DNA of 38,637 bases from Alcaligenaceae bacterium (GTDB taxonomy: Bacteria > Pseudomonadota > Gammaproteobacteria > Burkholderiales > Burkholderiaceae_B). The DNA is taken from NCBI GenBank assembly GCA_029263615.1, contig JAJUFT010000018.1:1-38637 (forward strand). Direction: 5' to 3'. The stretch's first letter is position 1; every line of letters starts with the position of its first letter. The translations under genes and the position numbers were made by a program. This document shows positions 35,005-38,637 of this stretch, one piece after another. A model generated the notes under the pieces. The model did not search any database, had not been told where the DNA came from, and saw only the letters and a program-made list of their open reading frames with translations.

Positions 35005-35877
35005 TCAGGCCATGCCCAGAAGAATCACCCCGGCAATCAGGATGGCGCAGCCCAGCAACCGCCCCGGGCCGACTTTCTCGCGCAGGATGAACATGCCGAA
35101 CAGGGCGCCCACCATCATGGACATTTCGCGGGCCGGCGCGGTGAGGCTCAGCGGGGCGCCCATCCTCAGCGCCAGCAGCACCAGAATGTAGGACATGGGC
35201 GAGAGCACCCCCACGGCGATGGCCAACCACCAGTGCTTGCGCATGCGCTCGTGTGCGACGTGGAGGTTCCGCATCATCCAGGGGAGCAGCGTGATCACCC
35301 GCATGGTGTTGGAACACCAGTCCAGGATCACCGGGTGGATGCCCAGCACCTTCACCCCATAGGCATCGACCACTGTGTAGCCGGCGATGGCCCCGCCCGT
35401 GACCGTGCCCCAGCGCACCCCGGTGATGGCCTCGGGCTGGAGGAATTTGGCCAGGTTGCCCTGGGTGGAAATCAGGATGATGCCGGCCACGATGGCGATC
35501 AGGCCGAGCAGACCATACGTGGTGGGCGACTCACCCAGCAGCAGAAAGGCGCCAATGGTCGACAGCATGGGGCCGGTCCCGCGGGCGATCGGGTAGACCA
35601 CCGAAAGATCCGCCACTTGGTATCCACGCTGTAGAAAAAGGCTGTAAGCCAGGTGAAGGACGCCGCTGGCGACGACACACAGCAGTACGGGAAGGCTCAG
35701 AGTGAGGGCGCCATCCAGCACCAGCCACACTGCCCATGGCAGATAGGCCAGACTGGCGATCGCGCTGTAGTAGAAGACGAAGGCCGGCCCGGCGTGGGCT
35801 GCGCGTTTGGCAAGGAGGTTCCAGGTGGCATGAATGAAAGCAGCCAGAACAATCAACAACAGCGCTGTGTAGGACAA
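35005..35877 (-). CDS. EamA/DMT-superfamily transporter
   Basis: 290 residues with about ten hydrophobic segments and the two-repeat EamA layout, for example AAFIHATWNLLAKRA in the first half and LREKVGPGRLLGCAILIAG near the end. The start is TTG at 35877 with GAAGGAAG six bases upstream; no ATG lies in frame before membrane sequence begins. Substrate unknown; the family exports or imports amino acids and metabolites. It is convergent with tag. Confidence 0.85.
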   Translation of the reverse strand: MSYTALLLIVLAAFIHATWNLLAKRAAHAGPAFVFYYSAIASLAYLPWAVWLVLDGALTLSLPVLLCVVASGVLHLAYSLFLQRGYQVADLSVVYPIARGTGPMLSTIGAFLLLGESPTTYGLLGLIAIVAGIILISTQGNLAKFLQPEAITGVRWGTVTGGAIAGYTVVDAYGVKVLGIHPVILDWCSNTMRVITLLPWMMRNLHVAHERMRKHWWLAIAVGVLSPMSYILVLLALRMGAPLSLTAPAREMSMMVGALFGMFILREKVGPGRLLGCAILIAGVILLGMA

Positions 35878-36053
35878 GTTCCACTTCCTTCGTCGGCGGG
35901 GAGCAGGGGCAGACCATTTTCGCCCTGCCTGCAAAAACGAGCAGTTTAGCGCGGAGGATGTGACCTCGTGACGATGTTTTGATCCGTCTCGGCATTCGCG
36001 AATTGGCGCAGGCCGGAGCAGCCGGCAAACTGGCCCCAACAGGAGGAATCGAC

Positions 36054-36320
36054 ATGGGGTGCAGACACAAGAAGCAAGCCGGCCAGGGTATGACGGAGTA
36101 CATCATTGTCGTGGCGCTGGTCGCCGTCGCGGCCATTGCCGTGTATCAGTTGTTCGGTCAGGTTGTCCGTTCACAAACCGCGGCGATGGCGCGCGAGCTG
36201 GCCGGGGAAGATGGTTCCGAGCAGTCCGCCATGGCTCAGGCGGCAGCCGACGCCGCCGCCGGCCAGACGGCCGCGCGGACCTTGAAATCCTTCACGGGCA
36301 ATGCGGAGGCCGGTCAATGA
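36054..36320 (+). CDS. Flp-type (type IVb) pilin
   Basis: 88 residues. A ten-residue leader ending in Gly10 is followed by QGMTEY, which fits the Flp processing site G|XXXXEY with Glu at +5 (Glu15). The hydrophobic stalk YIIVVALVAVAAIAVYQLFG comes next, then a hydrophilic Ala/Gln-rich tail. AGGAGG precedes the ATG. The next gene overlaps its stop by four bases (ATGA). No tadA, tadB, tadC or prepilin peptidase gene is in the window. Confidence 0.85.
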   Translation: MGCRHKKQAGQGMTEYIIVVALVAVAAIAVYQLFGQVVRSQTAAMARELAGEDGSEQSAMAQAAADAAAGQTAARTLKSFTGNAEAGQ

Positions 36321-37666
36321 CCAGTCGCGTGGGTCCGGCCGACGGCGGAATGCGGTGCTCGTCAGACGCGGGTCGCCTTCCGGGGGGCAATCAGCAGGGG
36401 CAAGTGCTGGTGCTGGGCATGCTGTTGGCAGGGGCGGTCGCCTTCGCGTTTGTCCACCATTTCGAGACGGGCACGGTGTTGGCCGAGAAGGTGCGGCAGG
36501 ACCACGTGCTGGATGCGGCTGCTTACAGTGGTGCGCTAGTTCAGGCGCGTTCGCTGAACATGCTGGCTTACATCCATCGTACGCAGGCGGCTCACCAGGT
36601 GGCCATGGCGCATCTGGTCACCCTGGGGTCCCTGGCCCATTTCGCCGGTACGGAAGCGCAGCGCGCCGCCATGGCGAACCCGCCCGCCTACGTGATTGCG
36701 ATGCACTTCGGCCCCGAGCATGCGGCGGCCTATCTCTCGGCCTTGCAGGCTAGCGGGCTGGAGGCCGTGGCGGTCGAGGGAGGGTCGTTGGCCTCCGCCT
36801 ACGCCCGGCACGATGCGAGCGTACGGACGGTTCTGGCCTCTGCCGCCAGCCGCGTGGCAGAGGGTCTGGTCGATACACGGAATCAGGCCATGCAGGAAGT
36901 GCTTCGGGCGAATTACCCCGGGGAAACGGACTTCCATCTGCGCATGGTCGACGATGACACTTCCACCTATCTGGTGCGCCAGTCCGGGCAAGCTGTTCTG
37001 GCGCCCTTCATGCGGCGTATTGCGCAGCTGTATGCGTTCCTGGAACCTCGCAACGAGACGCGCCGCAGCCTGTTCCCCGTGAGCGCGCGTTGCCCCACCC
37101 GGCGGCACGAGTTGCGACGTCGCGGCATGACTGTGCTGGACGACCAGGGTCGATGGCAGTCGGTGGACACGCAGGCCTACCACGCTCTGCGCTCGAACCG
37201 ATGGATAGGCTGCTACTACCGTGAATACCCCATGGGTTGGGGCTGGATCCTGCCCGAGGCTGCCGCCGAGCTCGACCTGGAATACGTGGGCGAGGCACCC
37301 GACACCTTCGGTCAGCAGGATTTCTGGCGCTGGGTGCAGCAATCCACCGCCTGGAACATTGCGACAGGGGATGGAAACCCGCTAGCCACCTCTTGGGGTC
37401 ATGCGAACCGACAGGCCTGGCAGGGGGGCGGCTTGCCATCCTATCACGATCTGGCGAGTGACCGGCGGCTGACGGCAGCGCATTTCACGGTCGAACTTGA
37501 ACGTCTCCGTCATGATGGCATCCGAGTCCGCTCCCGCTCGGCAGCCGAAGCCTACTTCCGTCGGCCTCATGAGCGTGCCGATCGCCGTCGCGAGCTGGCC
37601 AGCACCTTTCATCCATACTGGCACGCCCGTTTGCGGACGCCGGCGGCTGCCCCGGGGGAAAACTAA
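36317..37666 (+). CDS. TadG-like pilus assembly protein
   Basis: 449 residues. The N-terminus has QQGQVLVLGMLLAGAVAFAF, a single membrane segment with a prepilin-like Gly28|Gln29 where the +5 Glu is Leu. The long exported part contains tryptophan- and arginine-rich stretches but no recognised domain beyond the TadG-type start. GGAGG lies before ATG 36317, which overlaps the pilin stop. It is followed by the TadE-like gene with a TAATG overlap. Confidence 0.75.
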   Translation: MTSRVGPADGGMRCSSDAGRLPGGNQQGQVLVLGMLLAGAVAFAFVHHFETGTVLAEKVRQDHVLDAAAYSGALVQARSLNMLAYIHRTQAAHQVAMAHLVTLGSLAHFAGTEAQRAAMANPPAYVIAMHFGPEHAAAYLSALQASGLEAVAVEGGSLASAYARHDASVRTVLASAASRVAEGLVDTRNQAMQEVLRANYPGETDFHLRMVDDDTSTYLVRQSGQAVLAPFMRRIAQLYAFLEPRNETRRSLFPVSARCPTRRHELRRRGMTVLDDQGRWQSVDTQAYHALRSNRWIGCYYREYPMGWGWILPEAAAELDLEYVGEAPDTFGQQDFWRWVQQSTAWNIATGDGNPLATSWGHANRQAWQGGGLPSYHDLASDRRLTAAHFTVELERLRHDGIRVRSRSAAEAYFRRPHERADRRRELASTFHPYWHARLRTPAAAPGEN

Positions 37667-38466
37667 TGGAGGCACGGTCCGGTTTCATGTCTGCCGGGGC
37701 GGGTCGCCCGCGAGTCTCCGTTCATCAACTTCCCGGATCTCTGTCGTCTCAATCTGGGCAGGCCTTGGTCGAGCTACTCGTGGTCGCAAGTGCATTGGCA
37801 GTGTTGTGGGTGGTGATGCCGTGGCTCGCCCATCTTCAGGACATGGCGCTGTCGGCCACGCATGCCAGCCGGCATGCCGCTTTTCTTGCCAGCCGAGGGG
37901 AATCCACGCAACCGGGGTTGTCCACGGTCGAGTCTTTCTTTTCGGGCGGTGCTCACCGCTGGGTGGATCGCCGCGGCGAGTCAGTGCTCGAAGCAGGCCG
38001 CGATGTGCGCCTGGAGCTGCAGAACGGCCCGCCTCTGTCGGCGCTGGGACAGCCGGGGGGCACGCACGCGAACGCAACCATTCTGAGACGGGAATGGTCA
38101 CTGGAAGACGAGGGTCTGATCTCCGCGCGGGTGAGTCTGACGTTCTGGGGAGGCCCGCGGTGGCCGCCCCATGGTCCCCGCGGAAAACTGGGCCTGGACG
38201 TGTATGACGCCCCGTATCCCTCCCTGTCACGCGCAACGGCGATCTTGCGTGGTGGGGGTCACGCCGTGTCGGATTCCGACACCCAGGAGCGGGTGGGGCA
38301 GTCCGCCCAGGCGTGGGCAGGCGCCCGGGCGGTCTCGGTGAGCCATGGCAGGACGGTGCAGATGCGCACTGCCGGGGTGGACGCCGGATGGGCCAGGGCG
38401 GCACCTGATTTCGACTGGCTTTCCCGGTGGAGCGGCCATGTGCCGGCCCCTTTGATCGTCGACTGA
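37666..38466 (+). CDS. TadE-like pseudopilin
   Basis: 266 residues. SGQALVELLVVASALAVL is a prepilin-type segment: cleavage after Gly31 would leave QALVEL with Glu at +5. One membrane segment is followed by a large soluble domain (about 60-266) of unknown fold. The start ATG overlaps the preceding stop (TAATG) and GGGGGA lies upstream. It likely forms part of the same surface structure as the two genes before it. Confidence 0.75.
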   Translation: MEARSGFMSAGAGRPRVSVHQLPGSLSSQSGQALVELLVVASALAVLWVVMPWLAHLQDMALSATHASRHAAFLASRGESTQPGLSTVESFFSGGAHRWVDRRGESVLEAGRDVRLELQNGPPLSALGQPGGTHANATILRREWSLEDEGLISARVSLTFWGGPRWPPHGPRGKLGLDVYDAPYPSLSRATAILRGGGHAVSDSDTQERVGQSAQAWAGARAVSVSHGRTVQMRTAGVDAGWARAAPDFDWLSRWSGHVPAPLIVD

Positions 38467-38483
38467 CCACGGAGGACGCGGAC

Positions 38484-38637
38484 ATGCGTGACACGAATCG
38501 GATTTCACTTCCGCTGCGGCGGGCGCGACCCTGGCTCTGGGCCTGTCTGGCAGGCATTCTGCTGCTGGCGGGACCCTCTCTTCGGGCCGAGACCATCGAC
38601 TGGCGTCCGGCGTGGCAATTGCGTCTGAATGGGCAAC
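38484..38637 (+). CDS. Exported protein, 3' end outside the window
   Basis: The first 51 codons from ATG 38484, with GGAGG at 38471-38475. A signal peptide is likely: basic RRARP, then WLWACLAGILLLAGPSLRA before ETIDW. Seventeen bases separate it from the TadE-like gene, so it is probably part of the same operon. No family can be assigned. Confidence 0.7.
   Translation, partial: MRDTNRISLPLRRARPWLWACLAGILLLAGPSLRAETIDWRPAWQLRLNGQ

Noticed and set aside
1-38637. CRISPR array or cas genes
   Set aside because: No regularly spaced repeat series and no Cas-like protein were found; the repeats seen are pairs only.

Overview
The window is ordinary chromosomal DNA of a betaproteobacterium, most likely Burkholderiales and close to Alcaligenaceae. 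This rests on the protein sequences (trigger factor, LexA, the aromatic aminotransferase and IscR look like Bordetella/Achromobacter-type proteins from memory), high GC, and the tig-clpP-clpX-lon order. No transposase, integrase, phage gene or CRISPR array was seen.

Layout. 1-5991: protein quality control on the plus strand (tig, clpP, clpX, lon), with a heat-shock-type promoter before lon. 6154-12681: lexA with a perfect SOS box, trehalose synthesis (otsB, otsA), a PLP aminotransferase and uvrB. 12875-15967: a low-molecular-weight tyrosine phosphatase, then a short isc operon (iscR, iscS, an IscU-like gene, iscA). The IscU-like protein lacks all three cluster-ligand cysteines, and hscB, hscA and fdx do not follow. 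16007-21495: orphan pxpA, a BenE transporter, a small acidic protein, and a minus-strand set of PAS-GGDEF-EAL protein, thioesterase and secreted nuclease. 21782-21985: initiator tRNA-Met with a clean promoter and terminator. 22136-23261: two small genes of unknown function set among repeated elements rich in DnaA-box-like sequence.

23347-33001 (minus strand) is one functional block. A periplasmic binding protein, a sensor kinase and an NtrC-like regulator are translationally coupled and resemble the PgtC-PgtB-PgtA signalling set. Next come a second, paralogous binding protein, a fused permease, an ATPase and a PdxH-like flavoprotein. The simplest reading is that one binding protein reports the ligand to the kinase while the other feeds the transporter. 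The ligand is unknown; an organophosphate or iron are the family-based guesses. The regulator lacks the sigma-54 contact loop.

33447-38637: an outer membrane barrel protein, tag (3-methyladenine glycosylase I), a DMT-family transporter, and the start of a plus-strand Flp/Tad-like cluster (one pilin, one TadG-like, one TadE-like and one exported protein cut by the window end).

The strongest leads are the cysteine-free IscU, the dual-binding-protein signalling/transport block, a 35-bp DnaA-box element present twice with identical spacing, and the small Tad-like cluster.
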